DNA of 64,000 bases, taken from Streptomyces sp. TS71-3. GTDB taxonomy: Bacteria; Actinomycetota; Actinomycetes; Streptomycetales; Streptomycetaceae. Under the pieces are notes generated by a model. That model made no database searches and had not been told where the DNA came from. It saw nothing but the letters and a program-made list of their open reading frames with translations. Both the position numbers and the translations under genes were made by a program. The stretch is from NCBI RefSeq assembly GCF_018327685.1, contig NZ_BNEL01000001.1:3596001-3660000 (forward strand), read 5' to 3'. This document shows positions 38,075 to 45,697 of the stretch, in pieces; the first letter of the stretch is position 1, and every line of letters starts with the position of its first letter.

Positions 38075-38962
38075 TCAGGGGATGACGATCCTCTCCTGTT
38101 CGACCGGCGGGGTGCCTTCGTGCCAGGGCAGGACCGCGCCCTCACGGATCAGCTCCCCGTACTGCTCGGGGTCCGCCTCGGCGGCGAGCACCAGGTCGAG
38201 GATCGGCTCGGCGGCGTCCTGGGGCGACCGTACCTCCCGGTAGTCGCTGAGCCACGGGCGAGAGGTCCGGGTGTCCACCATGCCCGGGCAGACCGCGGCG
38301 ATCAGCGTGCCCTCGGCCAGATCGCGTTCCCTGCGCTCGGCGGCGACGGCCCGCACCGCGGCGACCTGCGCCACCTTGGACGGCGGGTTCACCCACACCG
38401 GCCAGCCCTCCTCCTGGGCCGTGCCCGCATGGATCGCGCCGCGCCAGGCCTCGACGGCGGCCTCCACCTCGTCCAGCGAGGCCCCGTCGAACAGCGGATG
38501 GAGCCGTTCGTCCAGATGGCCCAGCGTGCCCAGCGAACTGGCCACCACGATCAGCCGCCCGCCGGGCCGCAGCACCGGGGCGAACGAGCGGAGCACCGCG
38601 TGCGCACCGCCGTTGGCCACGTCGATGAAGTCGTCGGCCTGCTCCGCCTGCGAGCGGTCCGGCGCCAGCGGCGCCACGGCGTTGGAGATCACGGTGTGCA
38701 CTGAGCCGTAGCGCTCGGCCAGCTCACCGGCGAGTGCCTCCACCGCCTCCGCGTCGCGCACGTCGAGGGCCCGGCCCGTCACGTGGCTGCGGGTGCCGCG
38801 CGCGTGGGCGACCTCCCGGGCGGCGGTCTCCACCCGCTGCGGGGTGCGCCCGGTGAGCAGGACCAGGTCCGACGGGCCGAGGCGGGCGGCGAGGCCCTCC
38901 ACCAGCGCCCGGCCGAGGCCTTGGTTCGCTCCGGTCACCAGGGCGATGCGTGATTCGTTCAT
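38075..38962 (-). CDS. Short-chain dehydrogenase-fold protein lacking the catalytic Tyr
   Basis: 295 residues. The N terminus IALVTGANQGLGRALVEGLA is the TGxxxGxG NAD(P) site and NAVAPLAPD replaces the NNAG region. The Ser strand VVASSLGTLG is present. Where SDRs have YxxSK, this reads NPPSK, so the catalytic Tyr is Asn while Lys is kept. It resembles carbonyl-reductase-like SDRs (CBR1-type) with a long insert after the Ser strand. Either it uses another residue or it is a binding/pseudo-enzyme. No operon partner. Confidence 0.85.
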   Translation of the reverse strand: MNESRIALVTGANQGLGRALVEGLAARLGPSDLVLLTGRTPQRVETAAREVAHARGTRSHVTGRALDVRDAEAVEALAGELAERYGSVHTVISNAVAPLAPDRSQAEQADDFIDVANGGAHAVLRSFAPVLRPGGRLIVVASSLGTLGHLDERLHPLFDGASLDEVEAAVEAWRGAIHAGTAQEEGWPVWVNPPSKVAQVAAVRAVAAERRERDLAEGTLIAAVCPGMVDTRTSRPWLSDYREVRSPQDAAEPILDLVLAAEADPEQYGELIREGAVLPWHEGTPPVEQERIVIP

Positions 38963-39068
38963 GCCTCCACGCTAGGAGCGCGACCGGATTCGTACCTGCG
39001 CCCACGCCAGAGGCGCGACCAGGCGGTCAGACCGGGCGCGAGCCGCACGCGGCTCACGCGCTCGCGGC

Positions 39069-39770
39069 TCACGCCCGCGCCGGTCCCGTGCGGCGGTCCC
39101 CGGCCAGTGCCGCCAGGGGGACGGCGGCCAGCAGGGCGAGGGCGACGATCAGCACCGGCACGGTCCCCTGGTGGACCTGGAGCGCCCCGCCGGTGAGCGC
39201 GCCGCACACCAGCACCGTCACCGACACCGCCCGGCGCACCCGGGAGGGGCCGGCAGGGTCGGCGACCAGGCCGGTGAGCGTCCGGGTGAGGACCGTCGTG
39301 GTCAGGTCGGGCACGCCGAGCCGGTGCACCACGGCGTTCTGCAGGCCCATCCCCAGCGCGAGCATGACGATCAGCACGTACGACACCGCGCCCGCGGCGC
39401 CCGCGGCGAGCGCGCCGGCCACCAGGAGGGCCTGGGCGCCGACCAGCGGCGCGAAGATCCGCTCGGCGGCCCAGAACCGCACCGCCCACCGCCCCCCGGC
39501 CACCACCCCGGTGACGAAGCACGCCACGGCCAGCAGCGATGCCGACGCGGACAGGCCCCCCGCACCGGCCAGCGCGAACGCCAGGAAGGCCATGTTGCCC
39601 GTCATGTTGGCGACGAAGACGTGGTCGAGGCCCAGGAAGCTGACCGCGTCCACCAGGCCGCTCACGAAGGTGAGCACCACCAGCAGCGGCGGCAGCACGC
39701 CGTGGTGGTCGCGGCTGCCCCCGAAGAGCAGCGCCGCGGCGCGGTCGAGGAAGCGGACGAGGAATCCCAT
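39069..39770 (-). CDS. DUF1275 (YoaK-like) membrane protein
   Basis: 233 residues with six predicted membrane helices. The motif LTFVSGLVDAVSFLGLDHVFVANMTGN is the signature of DUF1275/YoaK proteins (quoted as its parts GLVDAVSFLG and FVANMTGN). YoaK is a small inner-membrane protein of unknown transport activity. GGGAG lies close to ATG 39770. Monocistronic; no neighbour suggests a substrate. Confidence 0.9.
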   Translation of the reverse strand: MGFLVRFLDRAAALLFGGSRDHHGVLPPLLVVLTFVSGLVDAVSFLGLDHVFVANMTGNMAFLAFALAGAGGLSASASLLAVACFVTGVVAGGRWAVRFWAAERIFAPLVGAQALLVAGALAAGAAGAVSYVLIVMLALGMGLQNAVVHRLGVPDLTTTVLTRTLTGLVADPAGPSRVRRAVSVTVLVCGALTGGALQVHQGTVPVLIVALALLAAVPLAALAGDRRTGPARA

Positions 39771-39984
39771 ACTCCCTGTCTCGGCAGGCGGGGGCGGTGC
39801 CGCAAGGGTGCGGCACGGGTGACCCGGGGAGTGGCCCGGGGGTGAGCGGGGGACCCGCCCCGCGGCGAGGGTGCCGCCCCGCGGCGGGGACGAGTGGCGG
39901 CGCCCGGGGACGGGGCGGACAATTCAGGCGGGGCGGGGGCCCCGGGCGGACGCGCCGCCCGTCCGACCGAGTGGTCACCGGACC

Positions 39985-40140
39985 ACCGCCATCGGTGACA
40001 GAGGCGATCCCCGTCGGTGACAGGGACGATCCCCGTGGGTCACGGAGGCGATCCCGATCGGTCGCGGACGGTCACGGAGGCGATTGCGATCGGGCGCAGA
40101 GACGATCACCACCGGTCGCGGAGGCGATCACCACCGGAGG
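39985..40140. repeat. Degenerate 22-bp tandem repeat array
   Basis: Six to seven units like CCCCGTCGGTGACAGGGACGAT, each ending in (G)GCGAT or GACGAT at about 22-base spacing, one copy longer by 10. They lie in the 400-base gap before the DUF5996 gene, whose SD GGAGG follows. No gene is seen in the gap. Confidence 0.75.
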
Positions 40141-40174
40141 TCTCCCCGGCGACCAGGGAAACGGAGGGCCGTAC

Positions 40175-41128
40175 ATGCCTGGCACCCCGCAGCCTCCGTC
40201 GCACACCGTCGAGGACTGGCCGAGCGTGCCCCTTGAGGAGTGGGCGGACACCAGGGACACCCTGCACCTGTGGACCCAGATCGTGGGCAAGGTGCGGCTG
40301 GCCGAGGCCCCGATGGTGAACCACTGGTGGCAGGTCCCGCTGTACGTGTCCCCGCGGGGCCTGACCACGTCGGCCATCCCGTACGGGGAGCGCACCTTCG
40401 AGATGGAGTTCGACTTCTGCGACCACCGGCTGCACGTGCGCTCCAGCGACGGCGGGGAGCGGCAGGTGGCGCTGGAGCCGAAGCCGGTCGCCGCCTTCTA
40501 CCGCGAGACCATGGCCGCGCTCGGCGCGCTCGGCATCGAACCCCGGCTGCGGGCCGGCCCGGTCGAGGTCGAGACCGCCGTCCCGTTCCCGGAGGACACC
40601 GAGCACGCCTCGTACCAGCCGGAGTACGCCCACGGGTTCTGGGAGCAGCTCACGTCCGTGCAGCGGGTGTTCACGCAGTTCCGGTCCAGGTTCATCGGCA
40701 AGGTCAGCCCGGTGCACTTCTTCTGGGGCTCGATGGACCTCACGGTCAGCCGGTTCTCCGGGCGGCCCGCGCCACGGCATCCCGGAGGCGCGCCGCACCT
40801 CGCCGACTGGGTGATGGTGGAGGCCTACTCGCACGAGGTGTCCAGCTGCGGCTTCTGGCCCGGCGGCTCGGCCGAGGGCAGCTTCTACTCGTACGTCTAT
40901 CCGGAGCCCGCGGGCTTCGCCCGGCACCCCGTGGCGCCCGCCGCCGCCTCCTACAGCGCGGACGCCGGCGAGTTCCTGCTGCCCTACGAGGCTGTGCGCA
41001 CCGCCGACGACCCCGACCGGACGCTGCTGGACTTCCTCCAGAGCAGCTACGAGGCCGCCGCCGACCACGCCCGGTGGGACCGCGCCGCCCTGGAGGACAG
41101 CCCCGTGCGGCGCGCCTCGCCCCGCTGA
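40175..41128 (+). CDS. DUF5996 family protein
   Basis: 317 residues from ATG 40175, GGAGG 7 bases upstream. Conserved parts: WPSVPLEEWADTRDTLHLWT, KVRLAEAPMVNHWWQVPLYV, and VHFFWGSMDLTVSRFSGR, matching DUF5996. Soluble, no signal or membrane helix. Function unknown in the family. It is followed at 56 bases by the RraA-like gene and the two may be cotranscribed. Confidence 0.85.
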   Translation: MPGTPQPPSHTVEDWPSVPLEEWADTRDTLHLWTQIVGKVRLAEAPMVNHWWQVPLYVSPRGLTTSAIPYGERTFEMEFDFCDHRLHVRSSDGGERQVALEPKPVAAFYRETMAALGALGIEPRLRAGPVEVETAVPFPEDTEHASYQPEYAHGFWEQLTSVQRVFTQFRSRFIGKVSPVHFFWGSMDLTVSRFSGRPAPRHPGGAPHLADWVMVEAYSHEVSSCGFWPGGSAEGSFYSYVYPEPAGFARHPVAPAAASYSADAGEFLLPYEAVRTADDPDRTLLDFLQSSYEAAADHARWDRAALEDSPVRRASPR

Positions 41129-41184
41129 CCCGGCGGGCCCGCCGCACGGGCCGCACCGTTCACGGCCGCAAGGGAGACACCGGC

Positions 41185-41862
41185 ATGGCTGAGCAGAAGA
41201 CCGATCCGAGGGCGCTGGTCGAAGGGCTGTCGTGCGCTTCGCTGGTGGACGCGATGGGCCGCCACCACGGCCACCGCGCGCACATCCTGAGCCTGGTCAG
41301 CCCAAGTCCCGAACGGTTCCTGTTCGGCCCGGCGGTGACGATGTCCTACCTGCCCTACCGCGACGACCTCACCGAGGCCGACCAGCTCGGCTTCGGCGGC
41401 TGGTTCTACCGCGCGGTGGGGGACGCGCCGCGCGGCAAGGTGCTGGTGATGTCCAGCGGCGGCTACCCGGAGCACTCGCACGGCGGCGGCACGAAGCTGT
41501 CCCGGGTGCAGAACCACGGCCTCGCGGGGGTGCTCACCGACGGCCGGCTGCGCGACTTCGGGGAACTCGCCGCCTACGACTTCTCGGCCTGGTGCGCGGG
41601 CGAGGCCACCCACTGGGGCGGCGACACGGTGGCCCCCGCGGCGGCGAACGTGCCCATCGCGATCGGCGGCGTCTGCGTCATCCCCGGCGACTACGTCTAC
41701 GCCGACAGCTCCGGCGCCGTCGTCATCCCGGCCCGCAGCCTGTCCGAGATCGCGGCCGAGGCCCGCCGCATCGACACGGAGGACGAGGCCAACATGGCGC
41801 GGATCCGGGACGAGGACCCGGAGAAGATGCGCACGGGGCGGCAGCGTTCGACCGAGCAGTGA
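41185..41862 (+). CDS. RraA-family protein (HMG/CHA-type aldolase-like)
   Basis: 225 residues from ATG 41185 with AGGGAGA upstream. Motifs SCASLVDAMGRHHGHRAHIL, GPAVTMSYLP, VMSSGG, GLAGVLTDGRLRDFGEL and GVCVIPGDYVYADSSGAVVIP follow the RraA fold; the DGRLRD and GDxxxADxxG strings are the metal/oxaloacetate-binding motifs of 4-hydroxy-4-methyl-2-oxoglutarate aldolases. Family members are aldolases, decarboxylases or RNase E inhibitors. No aromatic-degradation neighbours, so the substrate is open. Confidence 0.88.
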   Translation: MAEQKTDPRALVEGLSCASLVDAMGRHHGHRAHILSLVSPSPERFLFGPAVTMSYLPYRDDLTEADQLGFGGWFYRAVGDAPRGKVLVMSSGGYPEHSHGGGTKLSRVQNHGLAGVLTDGRLRDFGELAAYDFSAWCAGEATHWGGDTVAPAAANVPIAIGGVCVIPGDYVYADSSGAVVIPARSLSEIAAEARRIDTEDEANMARIRDEDPEKMRTGRQRSTEQ

Positions 41863-41929
41863 GGGCCGGCCCGCGGCCCTCCGCTCCCCCACCGGCCGGC
41901 CGTGGCCGTCCCCCACTGCGGGAGGTGCC

Positions 41930-42200
41930 CCAGCAGTTCCCTGGAGCCTTTGATGGCGCTTCGCGCCCCGTCAGGGGCGCGGGGAACCGCGCGAGTAACC
42001 ATCCACCTGCCGGTGGTCCGGACACGACAGAACCAGCCCCCTCGGGACGGTGGCGACCTGACGTCCCCCACTGCCTGAAGGGCGGGGGAGGTGCCCCCAG
42101 TCGTGGCTGGTCGCGCCCACGCGGCGGAGCCGCACATCAGCACAGCCCCGCGCCCCTTGGGCGGGCCGGGGCGCAGCCCCACGTCGGGACACGGGCTGCC
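41930..42200. repeat. Intergenic palindromic repeat cluster
   Basis: GTCAGGGGCGCGGGGAACCGCG near 41971, CTGCCGGTGGTCCGGACACGAC near 42008, the CCCCCACTGCCTGAAGGGCGGG segment near 42065, GCGACC/GGTCGCGCCCACGCGGCGGAGCCGCA near 42110 and CAGCCCCGCGCCCC near 42142 are modules of the shared family, inverse to those at 22.9 kb. They separate the RraA-like gene from the DUF6510 gene (convergent). Confidence 0.83.
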
Positions 42201-42203
42201 CGC

Positions 42204-42656
42204 TCAGGGCTCCCGCGGGAACGAGAGCGCGACCGTGCCGCGGAGGTCGAGGACCAGGCGGTCGGGGGTGGCCACGAGGCGCAGGATGACGCGGTCGCAG
42301 TCGGGGCAGCGGGCTACGTGTCCGGGTGCGTGGGAGTAGACGCGCAGGCGTGCCAGCGGCCAGCCGGCGCCGCAGCCGGTGCACCGGCCGAGGGCGCTCG
42401 TGGGGTCCACGGCCAGCAGCTCGGACAGGGGTCCGGCCAGCGCGTTGCCGTCCTCGTACTGCGCGCGGTACGGATCGGAGGCGGTGGCGGTGCTCCCGTC
42501 TGCGCCTTTGCCCGTGTCTGCGCCCGCGCCTGTGCCTGTGCCTGTGTCTGCACCTGCGCTCCGCGCCGTTCCCGTGCGGGGGCCGGTGCCCGCCTCCGTG
42601 CTTCCGCCGGTGCGGGTGCCGGGTGCGGCGTGGGGGGTGTCGGGCTGCATGCTCAT
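42204..42656 (-). CDS. DUF6510 zinc-ribbon protein
   Basis: 150 residues from ATG 42656, overlapping the reductase stop (ATGA). The first 60 residues are a Thr/Gly/Ala-rich disordered tail encoded by a simple DNA repeat (near 42520-42560). The C-terminal half holds GRCTGCGAGWPLARLRVYSH and ARCPDCDRVILRLV, two CxxC knuckles forming a zinc ribbon as in DUF6510. Third gene of the redox operon and likely a small metal-binding partner; function unknown. Confidence 0.85.
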   Translation of the reverse strand: MSMQPDTPHAAPGTRTGGSTEAGTGPRTGTARSAGADTGTGTGAGADTGKGADGSTATASDPYRAQYEDGNALAGPLSELLAVDPTSALGRCTGCGAGWPLARLRVYSHAPGHVARCPDCDRVILRLVATPDRLVLDLRGTVALSFPREP

Positions 42657-43480
42657 CCTCCGGTGGGGCCGAACCGCTCGGTGCGGATGCGTTCCGGGGC
42701 GTGGCCCATGGTCACCAGCAGGTCGGCGGCCGTCTCGACGAAGCCGGTGGGCCCGCACACGTAGCAGAGCGGGGCGGACCCCGGCGGCCAGCCCGCCTCG
42801 GACAGGTCCCGCATGGTCAGCCGCCCGGCGGGCCGGGCCCACCCCGCCGGCGTCGTGCGGGTGTAGAGGCAGGCCGTCCGCAGGCCCGGATCCGCACGGT
42901 CCAGCTCGGGGGCGTAGAGCCGGTCCTCGGGGGCGCGCACGGAGTACAGCAGCCGGAACGGCGCCGGGTTGCCGGCGGAGCGGCGGGTGCGGACCATCGC
43001 CATCAGCGGCACCAGACCGGAGCCGCCGGCGACCAGCAGCACCGGCTCCGTCTGCTCGGGACGCCAGACGAACCAGCCGCCCACCGGCCCCCGCACCTCC
43101 ACCATGTCCCCGGCCTCGATGACGTCCACGAGGTAGGAGGACACCTCCCCGTCCGGTACCCGCTGCACCGTCAGCTCCAGGCGGTCGCCGTCCGGCGCGG
43201 ACGCCACCGAGTAGCTGCGCTCGGTGCTGTAGCCGTCCTCCGCGGTGAGCCGCACGTCGACGTGCTGGCCCGCCAGGTGCCCCGGCCAGCCCGGCACGTC
43301 GAAGACGAGGGTGTACGCGGACGCGGACTCCGAGCGGCGGGCCGTCAGCTCAGCGGGCAGCCAGCGCAGCCGCCCGCCCGACAGCCTGCCCGGCATACCG
43401 CCGGACATCCCGCCGGGCATCCCGCTTCCGGCCGTGGGCTCCGGTGCGCCTAGTCGCCCTGGTACCGCTGCTCGCGCCAT
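42653..43480 (-). CDS. Ferredoxin/flavodoxin reductase-like (FNR) oxidoreductase
   Basis: 275 residues from ATG 43480, with GGAG 4 bases upstream and a 31-base overlap into the molybdoenzyme gene. After a Gly/Met-rich N terminus comes the FAD-binding barrel (GQHVDVRLT, STERSYSVASAPDG) and the NAD-binding domain (LLVAGGSGLVPLMAMVRTRR, CYVCGPTGFVETAADLL). No C-terminal 2Fe-2S domain. It probably passes electrons between NAD(P)H and the molybdoenzyme or a haem/ferredoxin partner. Confidence 0.9.
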   Translation of the reverse strand: MARAAVPGRLGAPEPTAGSGMPGGMSGGMPGRLSGGRLRWLPAELTARRSESASAYTLVFDVPGWPGHLAGQHVDVRLTAEDGYSTERSYSVASAPDGDRLELTVQRVPDGEVSSYLVDVIEAGDMVEVRGPVGGWFVWRPEQTEPVLLVAGGSGLVPLMAMVRTRRSAGNPAPFRLLYSVRAPEDRLYAPELDRADPGLRTACLYTRTTPAGWARPAGRLTMRDLSEAGWPPGSAPLCYVCGPTGFVETAADLLVTMGHAPERIRTERFGPTGG

Positions 43481-44049
43481 GGGTCTCCGTAGTCGTGGTA
43501 GCCGGCGGTCTCCCAGAAGCCCGGCTCGTCCTCGGTGCGCAGCTCGATCTCGCGCACCCACTTGGCGGACTTCCACAGGTACAGGTGGGGGACCAGCAAC
43601 CGGGCCGGACCGCCGTGCTCGGGCGGGAGGTCGGCGCCGTCGTAGCGGTAGGCGATCCAGGCCTGCCCGTCGAGCAGGTCCGCGAGGGGCAGGTTGGTGG
43701 TGTACCCGCCGTAGGCGTGCACGAGCGCGAAGTCGGCGGCCGTCTCCACGTCCGCCATCAGCACGTCGAGGCTGACGCCCTCCCACTCGGTGCCGAACTT
43801 CGACCACTTGGTGACGCAGTGCAGGTCCAGGGTGGGCGTCTCGGTGGGCAGGGCCGTGAACCGCGCCCAGTCCCAGCTGTGCAGGTCGCCGGTCTCGGTG
43901 CGGATCGTGAACTGCCACGCCGCCCGGTCCACCCGCGGCGTGGGCCCCGCGGACAGCACCGGGAAGTCCCCGACCTCGTACTGGCCGGGAGGAAGCGCGT
44001 GCCCGCCGTCCCGGGCCCGGCCCCGGAAACCGCGCGAAACGATGACCAT
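43450..44049 (-). CDS. Sulfite-oxidase-like molybdopterin-dependent oxidoreductase
   Basis: 199 residues from ATG 44049 (an earlier GTG is possible). The molybdenum-ligating Cys lies in TLDLHCVTKWSKFGTEWEGV (about 80-99). ALVHAYGGYTTNLPLADLL and RLLVPHLYLWKSAKWVREIE are typical of the MsrP/YedY-like Oxidored_molyb domain, here without dimerisation domain or Tat signal, so the enzyme is cytoplasmic. First of a three-gene operon with the FNR-like reductase and DUF6510. Substrate unknown. Confidence 0.9.
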   Translation of the reverse strand: MVIVSRGFRGRARDGGHALPPGQYEVGDFPVLSAGPTPRVDRAAWQFTIRTETGDLHSWDWARFTALPTETPTLDLHCVTKWSKFGTEWEGVSLDVLMADVETAADFALVHAYGGYTTNLPLADLLDGQAWIAYRYDGADLPPEHGGPARLLVPHLYLWKSAKWVREIELRTEDEPGFWETAGYHDYGDPWREQRYQGD

Positions 44050-44258
44050 GCCGTCCCGCCGTCCGTCGAGGATTACGCCACCGATTGTCCCTCCGTGTCG
44101 GGTTCGGTGCAGGGGATGCGCGTCCGTACGGGGCTCGCGCCCCCGGGTGCCCCGCACGAGCGAGCGGGGCACCCGGGGCGGGCCGGGGGGTCGCGGGGCG
44201 GCCGGCGGGGACGGCTCGTGGGCCGGCCGGGACGGGGCCGCCGGACACGACCTAGCCC

Positions 44259-45694
44259 CAATGCCGGTGACTTAGGTTCTGTTCCGCCGAGTGATGGTGA
44301 CGGTGTCTGGTGCGGGTGGTGTCTGGTGGTGGTGCTCGGCCCGTTTGAGTCGCCAGTTGGACATCTTGCGTTTGATCACTCGGGGGCAGGCCCGGTGGCG
44401 GCGTGGGGGCAGCAGGCGTTCGGCGATCTCAGCCAGGGTGCGGGTCAGCGCCCGGGCGAGTCTGCCGGGGGGAAAACGCCGCCTGGGCTGGGACCTGGCG
44501 GCGCACGATCCGCAGGGAGCGTGTGAAGGAGAGCCGGTCGGGATCAAGACCGTGGCCGGTGGCGGCCCGGTGTATCAGCTGCCGGATGGCGTGATGCACC
44601 AGGAGGAAGCCGTAGATCTCCTGCTCCACGCCCCACGGGTACTTCGAGCGTAGGACGAGCTTCGGGCCGCGCTGGTGGGTTTTGATCTCGTCCAGTGTGG
44701 TCTCGATCTCCCACCGCTGGGTGTAAAGCGCGGCCAGGTCCTTCGCCGGTGCCTGTTCAGGGTCGAGCACGGTGGTCAGCAGGCGGTAGACGGTGGCATC
44801 GCCGGTGCGGGCAAGGGTGTACTCGATCACCCGGACCACCACCGGGTTGCGGCGGCTCCTGCGGTCCGGCTCGGCATGGATCGTGCTGAGGTAGGAGCCG
44901 TCGGCCAGCACCTGCACCACGGGCAGGGCCGCGCTTTTACGCATCCGCCACAGCAGGTCCGCGCCCGTGGCCCGGGCGGCCTGCCACAACTCGAAGCCGT
45001 AAAAGCCCCGGTCGGCCAGCAGTAGCATCCCCGCCCGCAGCTCGCCGAACAGTTGCCGGGACAGCACCGGCTCGCTCACCGACAGCGGCCCGATGGCCGC
45101 GCCGAACACCGCGTGCGTCCCGCACTCAGCCAGCGCCACTACCCTGGCCTGCGGGAATGCACCCGTCCCCCGCCCCGAACCCGGGCGGCCGAAGAAGCTG
45201 TCATTGTCCGCGGTGTCCGCCAGGTCCAGGGTCGTGCCGTCCACCGCCACCAGGCGCCACCGCCGATACCAGGCACCCGCCGTCTGCGGCACCGCCACCG
45301 GACAGCACACCCGCGCGAACAGCATCTTCAACGGCTGCACGCCCAGGCGCCGACGCGCCCGCCCGATCGCGGCAGTCGTCGGTACCCGCCAGGACCGCTT
45401 CCGGTCCCCCAGCCCCTCGCCCAGCAGCCGCGCGACCTCTTCATACGGCTGCCCGAAGAACAGACACATCGCCAGCACGAAGTACACGACCACGCGGGCC
45501 GGCAGCAGCCGATTGCGCTGCTCGCCCCGCCCGGCCTCCGCGATCACCTCATCCACCAGCTCCGGCGGAAACGAACGCGTCAACACCCCGATCGCGATCC
45601 GGTCCGACAACCGCTCACCCACAGACGACTTGACCTGCCCCACCCTCGCCACACCACAACCAACGAGCCCAGGACACCTAAGTCACCGGCATTG
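44259..45694 (-). mobile_element. IS4-family insertion sequence, 1436 bp, intact ends
   Basis: Ends are 19-bp perfect inverted repeats CAATGCCGGTGACTTAGGT (left at 44259-44277; right end 45676-45694 in reverse complement). It is flanked by a 10-bp target duplication GACCTAGCCC (44249-44258 and 45695-45704). Duplication length and the Y-R-E-K transposase signature place it in IS4. The insertion split the region just after the GH25 gene; removing it restores continuous sequence through the redox-operon upstream region. The perfect duplication suggests recent insertion. Confidence 0.95.
44272..45652 (-). pseudogene. IS4-family transposase, frameshifted near the C terminus
   Basis: The intact frame (45652-44429) gives 407 residues: N-terminal IS4 domain (FPPELVDEVIAEAGRGEQRN), then DDE motifs AVDGTTLDLADTADN, LLADRGFYGFEL and YTQRWEIETTLDEIK, an exact Y-x2-R-x3-E-x6-K signature. 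Its last 20 residues (after AAFSP) are out of family character. One base on, another frame continues GRLARALTRTLAEIAERLLP...RRHRACPRVIKRKMSNW to a stop at 44272, only 13 bases inside the left end, as normal for these elements. The switch is a +1 step at a 6-G/4-A run (44467-44476). Either an indel inactivated the C terminus, a programmed frameshift operates, or it is a sequencing error. Confidence 0.85.
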
Positions 45695-45697
45695 GAC

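Noticed and set aside
39985..40140. CRISPR-like array
   Set aside because: Units are 22 bases, contiguous and degenerate, with no spacers and no cas genes.
44272..44547. Separate small gene downstream of the transposase
   Set aside because: Its sequence is the expected C terminus of the same transposase after a +1 step, so it is part of that gene.
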